Shown: in pieces, positions 7,781 through 15,300 of the stretch
Layout: the number at the start of each line of letters is the position of its first letter
Position numbering within the stretch: the stretch's first letter is position 1
Assembly: GCA_028276475.1 (NCBI GenBank)
Contig: JAPYWH010000009.1
Coordinates: 1-50,884 of the forward strand
Source of the DNA: Thermocrinis sp.
GTDB lineage: Bacteria; Aquificota; Aquificia; Aquificales; Aquificaceae
Length of the DNA stretch: 50,884 bases
Reading direction: 5' to 3'
Made by a program: the position numbers and the translations under genes
Notes under the pieces: model-generated
Databases searched by the model: none
Seen by the model: the letters and a program-made list of their open reading frames with translations, nothing else
Told to the model about the DNA's origin: nothing

Positions 7781-9366
7781 TCCATTTCCTCCTCGTCTTT
7801 CATAAGCTTATACACAATGCTGTCTGTTAGTGCGATCCAAGAGGCTTCTATGATGTTCTCCGAGACGCCCACCGTGCCCCACTTTCTTTTGCGGTCGGTG
7901 GATTCTATGAGAACCCTCACCTTGGCGGAGGTGCCCTCAGATTCATTGACGATACGAACCTTGTAGTCTATAAGCTGCACCTCCTTTAAGTTTGGATAGA
8001 ACTCCTCCAGGGCTTTCCTGAGAGCCATGTCTAAGGCGCTGACGGGACCGTTGCCCAAAGATGCGGTATGTTCCTTCACACCACCTACAGAGAGCCTCAC
8101 CGTTGCCTCTGAAACTGGTAGTTCGTCGGTGCTTCTCTTGGCTATTAGAACCCTGTAGGCATCCAAATCAAAGTAGTTTCTAACAAGTCCAAAGTGCCTT
8201 TTGCAGAGGAGTTCAAAGGATGCCTCTGCCGCCTCAAAGTGATAGCCCTCCTTTTCCAACTCCTTGATCTTTTCCACCAGCTTTAGAACCTCCGGAGATT
8301 TCTCATCCACCTCTATGCCCATCTCCTTTAGCTTATAGACTATGTTGCTCTTTCCGGAGAGGTCCGAGACGGTGATCTTTCTTCTGTTGCCTACCAAAGA
8401 TGGGTCTATGTGTTCGTAGGTATCGCTCCTTTTCATTACCGCTGATGCATGCACGCCCGCCTTGTGGGCAAAGGCACTTTCTCCCACGTAGGGCATGTTT
8501 CTGGGCACGGGCATGTTGGATATTTCCGCCACAAAGTGGGAAAGCTCGGTGAGCCTTTTGAGGTTTTCCTCGGACACCACACTAAAGCCAAGCTTTAGCT
8601 GAAGGTTGGGTATTATGGAACAAAGGTTGGCGTTGCCCGTCCTTTCACCTATGCCGTTTATGGTGCCATGCACCTGCCTCGCCCCAGCCAAAACTGCCAT
8701 TATAGAATTTGCAACAGCGGTGTCTGCATCGTTGTGGGCATGGATGCCTACTTTTGCCTCAGGGAAACTCTCCACCACCTTTTTTGTGATCTCGTAGACC
8801 TCGTGGGGCAGACATCCACCGTTGGTATCGCACAAAACTATCCAATCCGCCCCACCCTCAAGGGCATACTGGAGCACCTTTAGGGCATACTCGGAATTTC
8901 TTTTGTATCCATCAAAAAAATGCTCCGCATCAAAGATCACTTCCGGCACGTACCTTTTTAGATAGGCTATGCTTCCAGCCACCATGTCCAAGTTCTCTTC
9001 CAAGGTAGTTCTGAGGGCTTCCAACACATGCAGGTCCCAGCTTTTTCCAAAGATGGTTATTGCCTGCGGTTGGGCTTTTATCAGGTTTTCAAGCTGAGGG
9101 TCCTCTTCTGGTCTTTTTCCCGGTCTCCTTGTGGCACCAAAGGCAACAATCTTTGAGTGGTTTAGTTTGATATTTTTTAGTTTTTCAAAGAGCAGTGTAT
9201 CCTTTGGGTTTGAGCCTGGCCAACCGCACTCAATGTAATCTATACCAAACTCGTCAAGCTTTTTTATGATCCTCAGCTTATCCTCTATGGAAAAATTCAC
9301 CCCTTCCGCTTGGGAACCGTCCCTTAGGGTGGTGTCATAAACATAAACTTTTTCACCCATAACCAT
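7777..9366 (-). CDS. cimA: (R)-citramalate synthase
   Basis: Condenses pyruvate with acetyl-CoA to citramalate, the threonine-independent entry to isoleucine synthesis. The HMGL-like TIM barrel covers about residues 1-280, with the metal and substrate motif DTTLRDGSQAEG near the N-terminus and HAHNDADTAVANS further on. A C-terminal LeuA regulatory domain follows (VSEATVRLSVGGVKEHTASLGNGPVSALD). Length 529 aa and the GWPGSNPKD motif fit the long CimA type found in thermophiles rather than 2-isopropylmalate synthase. A second ATG at 9360 (residue 3) is as good a start; the promoter-like box favours it. Confidence 0.9.
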   Translation of the reverse strand: MVMGEKVYVYDTTLRDGSQAEGVNFSIEDKLRIIKKLDEFGIDYIECGWPGSNPKDTLLFEKLKNIKLNHSKIVAFGATRRPGKRPEEDPQLENLIKAQPQAITIFGKSWDLHVLEALRTTLEENLDMVAGSIAYLKRYVPEVIFDAEHFFDGYKRNSEYALKVLQYALEGGADWIVLCDTNGGCLPHEVYEITKKVVESFPEAKVGIHAHNDADTAVANSIMAVLAGARQVHGTINGIGERTGNANLCSIIPNLQLKLGFSVVSEENLKRLTELSHFVAEISNMPVPRNMPYVGESAFAHKAGVHASAVMKRSDTYEHIDPSLVGNRRKITVSDLSGKSNIVYKLKEMGIEVDEKSPEVLKLVEKIKELEKEGYHFEAAEASFELLCKRHFGLVRNYFDLDAYRVLIAKRSTDELPVSEATVRLSVGGVKEHTASLGNGPVSALDMALRKALEEFYPNLKEVQLIDYKVRIVNESEGTSAKVRVLIESTDRKRKWGTVGVSENIIEASWIALTDSIVYKLMKDEEEME

Positions 9367-9370
9367 AGAA

Positions 9371-9399
9371 AGTTTAAGCTAACAGTTTGCAAAAGGCAA
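9371..9399 (-). promoter_or_regulatory. Candidate cimA promoter
   Basis: On the minus strand TTGCCT (9394-9399) and TAAACT (9371-9376) are separated by 17 bp. The -10 box ends 10 nt before the ATG at 9360 and 4 nt before the ATG at 9366. Between cimA and the divergent membrane-protein gene there are 94 bp, which hold this and the opposite promoter. Confidence 0.4.
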
Positions 9400-9424
9400 T
9401 ACTTCTCAAAAGCACCCGTGAGGG

Positions 9425-9453
9425 TTGCAGTATAGGTTTAGTAAGTATATAAT
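9425..9453 (+). promoter_or_regulatory. Promoter of membrane protein gene (TTGCAG-17-TATAAT)
   Basis: TTGCAG at 9425-9430, a 17-bp spacer and a perfect TATAAT at 9448-9453, followed 7 nt later by ATG 9461. This is the best sigma-70-type promoter in the window. It shows that a TTG at 9425 is the -35 element and not a start codon. Confidence 0.7.
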
Positions 9454-9460
9454 TACTTCT

Positions 9461-10612
9461 ATGTATTACCTTTCAAAAATAACACCCTTTTTCTTTGTTA
9501 AAGCCTTTGTTTTTCTTGGACTTTCCCTTTTCTTAAGGCATAGCCAGGACTGGATTCTTTTTGTACTGCTTTTGATATACGGCTTTGTTGGGTCAATGCT
9601 CGTTGGTGCTATGTATCAGATCGTACCCAACTCCCAAAACAGGAGGCTGTTTTTGCCCCAGCTTTCCTACCTTACCTTCTTTTTTAACATTACTGCCCTC
9701 CTTCTTTTTCTCATATCCCAAAGGCTTTTGGGCTCTGTATTTTTGCTGTTTTCCTATATTCTTTTTTCTGTAAGTATTCTTCCCACCGTAAAGAACAGGC
9801 AACCCATAACGGTTAAGTTTCTTCTTTCCTCTTGGTTTTTTCTTATTCTTTCCGCTTTGTTTTTGCTTTTGTCCCAGGTAGGAATTGTCCCCTTTCAGTT
9901 GGCGGTGCATAGCCTTACAGTAGGTTCCCTGCTCAACGCTGTCTATGGGGTAGAGTTAGCTTGGATCCCCATGCTAACAATGACCACATTAAATTTCAAG
10001 GATGCCCTAAGGTTTTTCTACGCAAAGCAATTTTCCACATTGCTGATGCTACTCTCCTTTTACATAAATACCATTAACTTATTAGCCTTTGCCTCTCTTG
10101 TGGAATTTGCCCTCTCTCTTTTGTTTTTACTTCAGATTTACAGGCTCTTAAAACAGAGAAGGATAAGGGTTCCATTGCCTATGGTGGTTAAGTTTTTCCT
10201 CTTTGGTATGGGACTTTTGCCCTTTGGTCTGTTGGTGGGCGTTGTGATGTCCTTTGAGCGGGCATTGACCCCCTTCCTTGTGGGCATACACTACGGTTTG
10301 CTCATTTACGGTTTTGCCGTCTTTACCGTGTTCGGAGGGGTAGCCCACTTGCTACCAAGGATACTTTACACTTGGAGGTTTTCCGGCGTGCAAGGTGTTT
10401 CTATCAGCGACTTAGTGGATGAACTTGCCTTCCCAACATTCTTTAAGTTCTCTATAGTCTTTTACCTTTTATTTTTGCTATTTAGCTTATTCCCACACCC
10501 AGCGAGCTTAGTTTCCTCGGTGATATACCTAACTTTACTGCTATACTTTGCCAAGCTAACCTTTCTTAAGGGACTATCTGCGTTCCTATCCCTTAGTCAG
10601 TATTATAATTAA
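9461..10612 (+). CDS. Polytopic membrane protein, possibly heme-copper-oxidase-I/NnrS-like
   Basis: About 11-12 hydrophobic helices over 383 residues. Several histidines sit in or near helices in patterns reminiscent of haem-binding membrane proteins such as NnrS or the subunit I fold: AVHSLTVGSLLNAVYGVELAWIP, then HYGLLIYGFAVFTVFGGVAHLLPRI. No full set of heme-copper ligands can be assigned, so the family call is tentative. The ATG at 9461 is chosen because TATAAT lies 7 nt upstream and the 12 codons before it overlap the promoter. It is monocistronic or leads into the methyltransferase gene; a further promoter-like box overlaps its last codons. Confidence 0.65.
   Translation: MYYLSKITPFFFVKAFVFLGLSLFLRHSQDWILFVLLLIYGFVGSMLVGAMYQIVPNSQNRRLFLPQLSYLTFFFNITALLLFLISQRLLGSVFLLFSYILFSVSILPTVKNRQPITVKFLLSSWFFLILSALFLLLSQVGIVPFQLAVHSLTVGSLLNAVYGVELAWIPMLTMTTLNFKDALRFFYAKQFSTLLMLLSFYINTINLLAFASLVEFALSLLFLLQIYRLLKQRRIRVPLPMVVKFFLFGMGLLPFGLLVGVVMSFERALTPFLVGIHYGLLIYGFAVFTVFGGVAHLLPRILYTWRFSGVQGVSISDLVDELAFPTFFKFSIVFYLLFLLFSLFPHPASLVSSVIYLTLLLYFAKLTFLKGLSAFLSLSQYYN
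10604..10609 (+). promoter_or_regulatory. Candidate -10 box before methyltransferase unit
   Basis: TATAAT overlapping the last codons of the membrane protein gene, 9 nt before the ATG of a 23-codon reading frame at 10619. The spacing fits a leaderless start at 10619 rather than at the methyltransferase ATG 68 nt further on. No good -35 is visible. Confidence 0.4.
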
Positions 10613-10618
10613 GCTTGC

Positions 10619-10690
10619 ATGACAAATCCTAACCTGAGGGAGACTATTGAGATATATTCAACTAAGCCTCAAAACACGGACTATTCATGA
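10619..10690 (+). CDS. Possible 23-aa leader peptide (or frameshifted N-terminus) of the DNA methyltransferase
   Basis: ATG 10619 opens a 23-codon frame (MTNPNLRETIEIYSTKPQN and four more residues) ending in TGA 10688-10690, which overlaps the methyltransferase ATG as ATGA. A -10-like TATAAT lies 9 nt upstream, whereas the methyltransferase ATG has no Shine-Dalgarno. Either translation reinitiates at ATGA or the peptide is the original N-terminus of the enzyme, joined by a -1 shift or broken by a recent one-base change. The peptide is well composed for a globular protein start and unlike random sequence, but this is inference. Confidence 0.4.
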   Translation: MTNPNLRETIEIYSTKPQNTDYS

Positions 10691-11499
10691 ACGGTTTAGA
10701 AAAGTTTATCAACCAAGTTATATGTGGTGATGCCCTGGAAGTTTTAAGGAAAATGCCAGATGAAAGCCTACATTTGGGCATCACCTCTCCACCATACAAC
10801 AAAAAAGAAAAGCACGGTGGTTGGTTAGTGGATAAAGTCCGATACAAGGGCTACAGGGATGTTATGCCAGAGGAGGAGTATCAAAGCTGGCAGGTGGAGG
10901 TTTTAAATGAACTCTACAGGGTAATGAAAGAAGGAGGTGCCTTTTTCTACAATCACAAAGTGCGCTACGAAGACGGAAAAATGATCCATCCCTTACAGTG
11001 GCTACTTAAAACCAAGTGGAACATATGGCAGGAGATCATTTGGAACAGAAAAATTGCAGGCAACATAAGAGGATGGAGGTTTTGGCAGGTGGAAGAAAGA
11101 ATTTATTGGCTTGTTAAAGGAAAGCCAAAAGAGTTAAAGCCCAAGCACGCCAAATTGACATCCATATGGGAGATCCGCCCAGAGCAAGGACATAAAGAGC
11201 ATCCCGCAGTATTTCCCATAGAACTTCCCACACGGATCATAGCAAGCTTGCTTGAGGAAGAGGATGGAATTGTTATAGACCCTTTTTGTGGAACTGGAAC
11301 CACCCTTGTAGCCGCTAAGCTTTTGGGAAAGAAATACATAGGGATAGATATCTCCGAAGAGTATGTGGAGTATGCAAAAAGAATGCTTGAGAGGGCGGAA
11401 AAGGAAAGGGCGAGGGTTTTAAAGGAGCTCTCCCTTCACAGCACAGAACTAACCTTCAAAGAGAGAAAAGAGAGAGGATTTTGGAACAAAAGGGCTTAG
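10687..11499 (+). CDS. Site-specific DNA methyltransferase (beta-type, amino-methylating)
   Basis: SAM-dependent DNA methyltransferase of the N4-cytosine/N6-adenine class. The catalytic motif IV TSPPYN is at residues 33-38 and the SAM motif I DPFCGTGTT at 198-206. This order (catalytic motif first, SAM motif last) is the beta arrangement; a target-recognition region would lie between them. Length 270 aa. The specificity cannot be predicted. No restriction endonuclease is adjacent, so it is an orphan here. The gene ends one base before the convergent argB stop. Confidence 0.9.
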   Translation: MNGLEKFINQVICGDALEVLRKMPDESLHLGITSPPYNKKEKHGGWLVDKVRYKGYRDVMPEEEYQSWQVEVLNELYRVMKEGGAFFYNHKVRYEDGKMIHPLQWLLKTKWNIWQEIIWNRKIAGNIRGWRFWQVEERIYWLVKGKPKELKPKHAKLTSIWEIRPEQGHKEHPAVFPIELPTRIIASLLEEEDGIVIDPFCGTGTTLVAAKLLGKKYIGIDISEEYVEYAKRMLERAEKERARVLKELSLHSTELTFKERKERGFWNKRA

Positions 11500-11500
11500 A

Positions 11501-12394
11501 CTACGGAACGATCTGCGTTCCTATCCCTTCGTCGGTGAAAACTTCCAAAAGTATGGAGTGGGGCACACGCCCGTCTATTATATGCACCTTCTTTACTCCT
11601 TCCTTTAGGGCAGACATACAGCTTTTGAGCTTTGGGATCATGCCTCCCTTTACCACACCCTCGGAGATAAGCCTTGGAATATCTTGGGCAGACAGGGTGG
11701 ATATGAGAGAACCATCCTTGTCCTTTACACCCTCCGTGTCTGTTAAAAAGATCACCTTCTCCGCCTTTAGGGCTTGTGCTACCTTTGATGCGCAGAGGTC
11801 TGCGTTTATGTTGTAAGCCTGACCACCCTCTCCTACACCCACCGGTGCAATAACTGGGATGTAGTTTCTTTCAAGGAGTGCCTGCAATAGCTCCACATTT
11901 ACCTCCTCCACTTCCCCCACAAAGCCAAGGTCCTCTTCTGGCACTTCTAAACCAAGTTCTTTAAAGTAGCTTTCCTTGTCAAGCTTTTTTGCCCTCAACA
12001 GTTCCCCATCCCTTCCGGAGAGCCCCACCGCGTATATGGGCTTTTGGGTGTGGGTGTTTATAAGGGCAACTATGTCCTTGTTTATGTTCCCCGAGAGCAC
12101 CATCTCCACCACATGCATGGTTTCTGCGTCCGTCTTTCTGACGCCACCCACAAAATGCGCCTTTAGACCGAACTTTTCCAGGGTTTGGCTTATCTGGGGA
12201 CCTCCCCCATGCACTACAACCACTTTTATACCCACATAAGCCAAGAGCACCACATCCCGGGCAAAGCTGTCCCTTAGTTGCTCGCTTACCATGGCAGAAC
12301 CGCCATACTTTATGACAAAGACCTTTCCGTAGAACTCCCTGATGTAAGGAAGTGCAGACTGTAGAATCTTTGCCCTATCCAACAGTGTTTGCAT
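11501..12394 (-). CDS. argB: Acetylglutamate kinase
   Basis: Second step of arginine synthesis, phosphorylating N-acetylglutamate with ATP in the cytoplasm. The amino acid kinase fold is evident: KYGGSAM near residue 29 (phosphate-binding Lys and Gly-Gly), VVHGGGPQI, the central NINADLCASKVAQAL motif and the C-terminal KGGMIPKL. The 297-aa length and an N-terminal helix before KYGG suggest the arginine-feedback-sensitive hexameric type. It overlaps the start side of murA (12375-12394) by 20 nt, so it is translated from the murA message. Confidence 0.95.
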   Translation of the reverse strand: MQTLLDRAKILQSALPYIREFYGKVFVIKYGGSAMVSEQLRDSFARDVVLLAYVGIKVVVVHGGGPQISQTLEKFGLKAHFVGGVRKTDAETMHVVEMVLSGNINKDIVALINTHTQKPIYAVGLSGRDGELLRAKKLDKESYFKELGLEVPEEDLGFVGEVEEVNVELLQALLERNYIPVIAPVGVGEGGQAYNINADLCASKVAQALKAEKVIFLTDTEGVKDKDGSLISTLSAQDIPRLISEGVVKGGMIPKLKSCMSALKEGVKKVHIIDGRVPHSILLEVFTDEGIGTQIVP

Positions 12395-13667
12395 CCTTTA
12401 TCCTCTCTATGTCCGCACCGAGTTGGTTTAGCTTTTCCTCTAAGCCTTCATAACCTCTGTCTAAATGATATATGTCTCTGACCGTGGTCGTTCCCTCCGC
12501 AATGAGCCCTGCCAAAACCAAACTGGCGCTTGCCCTAAGGTCTGTGGAAAAAACCTCCGCCCCGCTCAATCTTTCTACACCGTGCACGATGGCAGTCCTA
12601 CCCCTAAGGCTTATGTTTGCCCCCATTCTTTGAAGCTCATTTACATGCTGAAAGCGGTTTTCAAAGATGTTTTCCGTTATGTGGGAGATGCCCTTTGCCA
12701 CCGCACAGAGCACCATAAACTGGGCTTGCATGTCTGTGGGAAAGCCCGGATACTCTGCGGTGGATATTTCTAAAGGTTCTGGCCTTCCGTCCCCACAAAC
12801 CTTAACCTGGTCTATGCCCAAGATTTCCACCTTCGCACCCGCCTCCCTTAACTTTTCTATTTGGGCACCCATGTGGTCTATCCTAACGCCCTCTAATAGC
12901 ACCTCTCCACCCGTCAAAAAGCCCGCCACCGCCAAGGTGCCCGCCTCAATCCTGTCCGGTATTACCTCGTGCTCAAAGCCTGCCAAATCCTCCCTTCCCC
13001 TTATAACCATAGTCCTTCCTTCCACCTCTATCTCCACACCCATCTTTCTAAGAACCTCCACCAGGTCCATCACCTCTGGCTCCAGGGCAACGTTTCTGAG
13101 AACGCTCCTCTTTGGACATCTGCTTAAAAACATAAGGGCATTCTCTGTGCCCGTAACGGTTATAACCTCAAAGGTATGCTCCACCGGTTTTATTTTTTGG
13201 ACCTCCATATGAAGGTAGCCCTCTTTTATATTTATAACTGCCCCTCCCTTTTCAAAAACCTTTAAATGCTGGTCAATGAGCCTTGCCCCTATGGAACAGC
13301 CACCGGGCATGCCCACCACCGCACGACCAAACCGTGCCAAAAGGGGACCAGCCACAAGGACAGAAGCCCTCATCCTTCTCACTATATGGTCTGGTGCAAG
13401 GTAAGAGTTCAATGCGTGCGCATGGACAAAAGCCTTACCCTCTTCAAAATGCACCCGTGCCCCAAGGGTGTTCAAGAGCTCAAAGGTAGTTTTAACATCC
13501 AAAAGATCGGGCACCCTTTTTACAATGCAGGGCTCCTCGGTTAAAAGGCTTGCTATGAGTATGGGAAGGCTTGCGTTCTTTGAACCCGAGACCTTTACCC
13601 TTCCCCTTAGCGTTCTACCTCCCCTTATCACAAGAGAGTCAGAGCTTGATGATGTGATGCTTTTCAT
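12375..13667 (-). CDS. murA: UDP-N-acetylglucosamine 1-carboxyvinyltransferase
   Basis: First committed step of peptidoglycan synthesis, transferring enolpyruvate from PEP to UDP-GlcNAc; target of fosfomycin. The catalytic cysteine is Cys124 in GGCSIGARLIDQH, and the substrate Lys-Asn pair is at residues 30-31 (SGSKNASLP). With Cys at this site the enzyme should be fosfomycin-sensitive in principle. Length 430 aa. The first 12 residues (MKSITSSSSDSL) overlap the preceding 57-codon gene by 29 nt; a GTG near residue 13 is a possible shorter start but has no better ribosome site. Confidence 0.95.
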   Translation of the reverse strand: MKSITSSSSDSLVIRGGRTLRGRVKVSGSKNASLPILIASLLTEEPCIVKRVPDLLDVKTTFELLNTLGARVHFEEGKAFVHAHALNSYLAPDHIVRRMRASVLVAGPLLARFGRAVVGMPGGCSIGARLIDQHLKVFEKGGAVINIKEGYLHMEVQKIKPVEHTFEVITVTGTENALMFLSRCPKRSVLRNVALEPEVMDLVEVLRKMGVEIEVEGRTMVIRGREDLAGFEHEVIPDRIEAGTLAVAGFLTGGEVLLEGVRIDHMGAQIEKLREAGAKVEILGIDQVKVCGDGRPEPLEISTAEYPGFPTDMQAQFMVLCAVAKGISHITENIFENRFQHVNELQRMGANISLRGRTAIVHGVERLSGAEVFSTDLRASASLVLAGLIAEGTTTVRDIYHLDRGYEGLEEKLNQLGADIERIKDANTVG

Positions 13668-13812
13668 CCTTCTTGATAACTATTTTAACCACTTCCCAGA
13701 GCTTGGAGTAGTATATCAAAACGCCGTCATCCTCCTCCACATAGTGGTGAGGCTCCTCCGAGTATATAACGACTATCCTGTCCTCCTCCTCCACAACCTT
13801 TGGGTAGTTCAT
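13639..13812 (-). CDS. Hypothetical 57-aa protein between RAM-domain gene and murA
   Basis: A small reading frame, easily overlooked, fills the otherwise empty gap between the AsnC-type gene and murA. It starts at ATG 13812, overlapping the upstream stop as ATGA, and stops at TGA 13641-13639 inside the start of murA. The product is acidic then basic: MNYPKVVEEEDRIVVIYSEE, a PHHYVEEDDGVLIYY middle and a Lys/His-rich tail ending KKDEKHHIIKL. It alternates charged and beta-branched residues as a small beta protein would. I do not recognise a family. The two-sided overlap argues that it is translated. Confidence 0.65.
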   Translation of the reverse strand: MNYPKVVEEEDRIVVIYSEEPHHYVEEDDGVLIYYSKLWEVVKIVIKKDEKHHIIKL

Positions 13813-14108
13813 ATCCTGACCACTACGCAGGTAAGGGCTTCCCTCACTCCCTCTAAGGAGTGGATCTTGTTTATAACCAACCTTCCCAGCTCGTCCTGAT
13901 TTTTTACCTCCACAAAGACAATAATGTCGTAGGGACCTGTTACTACGTCTGCGGTTCTGACACCGTCAAAGGTGGAAAGGGCGAGCATTATTGACGGAAT
14001 CTCCCTTGGGTCTGCCTTTATGAGTATGTAAGCCTTTATGGAGTATTCAGACTCCAGCTCCATCAGCTCGGTTATGGACATAGGATAGTTCTCTGACCTT
14101 GTTTCCAT
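13809..14108 (-). CDS. Stand-alone Lrp/AsnC-type ligand-binding (RAM) domain protein
   Basis: 99 residues corresponding only to the effector-binding domain of Lrp/AsnC regulators: AYILIKADPREIPSIMLALSTFDGV, then VTGPYDIIVFVEVKN and a final EGVREALTCVVVRI. No helix-turn-helix is present. Such SraM-type proteins form oligomeric rings that bind amino acids. The start at ATG 14108 is chosen because AGGAGG lies 9 nt upstream; a TTG at 14126 is also open. It lies inside the 3' end of hemA (62-nt overlap), so hemA, this gene, the 57-aa gene and murA form one coupled chain. Confidence 0.8.
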   Translation of the reverse strand: METRSENYPMSITELMELESEYSIKAYILIKADPREIPSIMLALSTFDGVRTADVVTGPYDIIVFVEVKNQDELGRLVINKIHSLEGVREALTCVVVRI

Positions 14109-15282
14109 CTTCTTTAACCTCCTCAAGGAGTATTTTAATCAACTTTTCACTATCCGAAGGATTTCTTTTTATCTCCTCAAGGGCAAGGTGCAAAAACCTC
14201 CTAAACTTTGGTTCCCTTTTTTCCACATCTGCCCAATAACTTTTGATTTTCACGATCTTTTCCTCTATCGGAAGAAGCTCAAGCCAACGGAAGAACTTTT
14301 CCACCTCGTCCCAGACGATGATCTCCCCCTTCTCCTTTTCCCTGAGCCTACCCCTTAAGTTTTCTTGGGCTATACCCTTAAGGTCGTCAATGTTATACAG
14401 GAAGGCTTGGTCTATGCTTTCTATGTCCGGGTCTGCGTTCCTGGGCACGGAGATGTCTATGATGAACATAGGGCGGTAGTCTCTCCTTTTCATTGCGGTT
14501 TCTACCATCTCCTTGGTGAGCACATAGCCCTTTGCCCCTGTGGATACAAGAACTATGTCAAACTTATGAAGATGGTCTGGCAGTTCCTCGTATCTTAGCA
14601 CGTTGCCCTCCAGCTCCCTTGCCAGTTCCAAAGCCCTCTGGTAAGTTCTGTTGGCGATAAATATGCTTGACTTTAGCTTTTTAAAGTATTTTGAAGCAAG
14701 TTCTGCCATCTCTCCCGCACCTATCAAAAGCACCTGTGCCTTGCTGAGATTTCCAAAGATCTGCTTTGCCAACTCTACCGCCACATAGCTAACAGATACT
14801 GCATTTTTGCCTATGCCCGTTTCTGTGCGCACCCTTTTGGCGGTTCGCAGGGACTTTTCAAAGACCCGGTTTAGGATCTTCCCAAGTCCTCCACACGCCT
14901 TGGCTAACCTAAAGGCTTCTTTAAACTGGGATACTATCTGGCTCTCTCCCACCACCATAGAATCAAGACCGCTGGCAACCCTGAATATGTGCGCTAAGGC
15001 TTCCTTCCCTTCCAAAAAGAAGGAGTATTTTTTGTAGCTGGGGCTTACCTTTTTTAGCTCCAAAAAGGCAGACACCAAGAGGTGCATCTGATGGTAGTCT
15101 TCTCCTACTGCGTAGGCTTCCACCCTATTACAGGTGTTTAGGAGCACAAGCTCCCTTACCCCGGAGTAAGATCTTATCGCAGTCAAAAGGTCGCAAAGTT
15201 CCTCCTTACTACAGGCTAAAAGCTCCCTTATCTCCACTGGGGCGGTTTTAAAGTTGTAGCCCCATACAAATATGCGATCCAT
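14047..15282 (-). CDS. hemA: Glutamyl-tRNA reductase
   Basis: First step of the C5 tetrapyrrole pathway, reducing Glu-tRNA(Glu) with NADPH to glutamate 1-semialdehyde. The catalytic cysteine is Cys51 in LLNTCNRVEAY, followed by GLDSMVVGESQI. A Rossmann NADPH-binding domain carries VLLIGAGEMAEL, and a C-terminal helical dimerisation domain follows. About 411 aa. Upstream codons allow TTG 15291 or ATG 15285 as starts; ATG 15282 is preferred because a TATATT box ends 8 nt before it, the usual spacing here. It follows rdgB closely. Confidence 0.93.
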   Translation of the reverse strand: MDRIFVWGYNFKTAPVEIRELLACSKEELCDLLTAIRSYSGVRELVLLNTCNRVEAYAVGEDYHQMHLLVSAFLELKKVSPSYKKYSFFLEGKEALAHIFRVASGLDSMVVGESQIVSQFKEAFRLAKACGGLGKILNRVFEKSLRTAKRVRTETGIGKNAVSVSYVAVELAKQIFGNLSKAQVLLIGAGEMAELASKYFKKLKSSIFIANRTYQRALELARELEGNVLRYEELPDHLHKFDIVLVSTGAKGYVLTKEMVETAMKRRDYRPMFIIDISVPRNADPDIESIDQAFLYNIDDLKGIAQENLRGRLREKEKGEIIVWDEVEKFFRWLELLPIEEKIVKIKSYWADVEKREPKFRRFLHLALEEIKRNPSDSEKLIKILLEEVKEDGNKVRELSYVHNRADGAGV

Positions 15283-15290
15283 CATATACA

Positions 15291-15296
15291 AATATA
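15291..15296 (-). promoter_or_regulatory. -10 box of hemA
   Basis: TATATT on the minus strand, between the rdgB stop and hemA, 8 nt before ATG 15282 and 5 nt before ATG 15285. hemA could therefore be transcribed separately from rdgB as a leaderless mRNA. No clear -35. Confidence 0.4.
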
Positions 15297-15300
15297 ACTC

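Noticed and set aside
9425-9460. TTG start giving 12 extra residues on the membrane protein
   Set aside because: TTGCAG and TATAAT with 17-bp spacing form a promoter here, so these codons would be the promoter itself.
10687-11499. A complete restriction-modification or other defence system
   Set aside because: Only the methyltransferase is present; the flanking genes are a membrane protein and argB, with no endonuclease, helicase or toxin.
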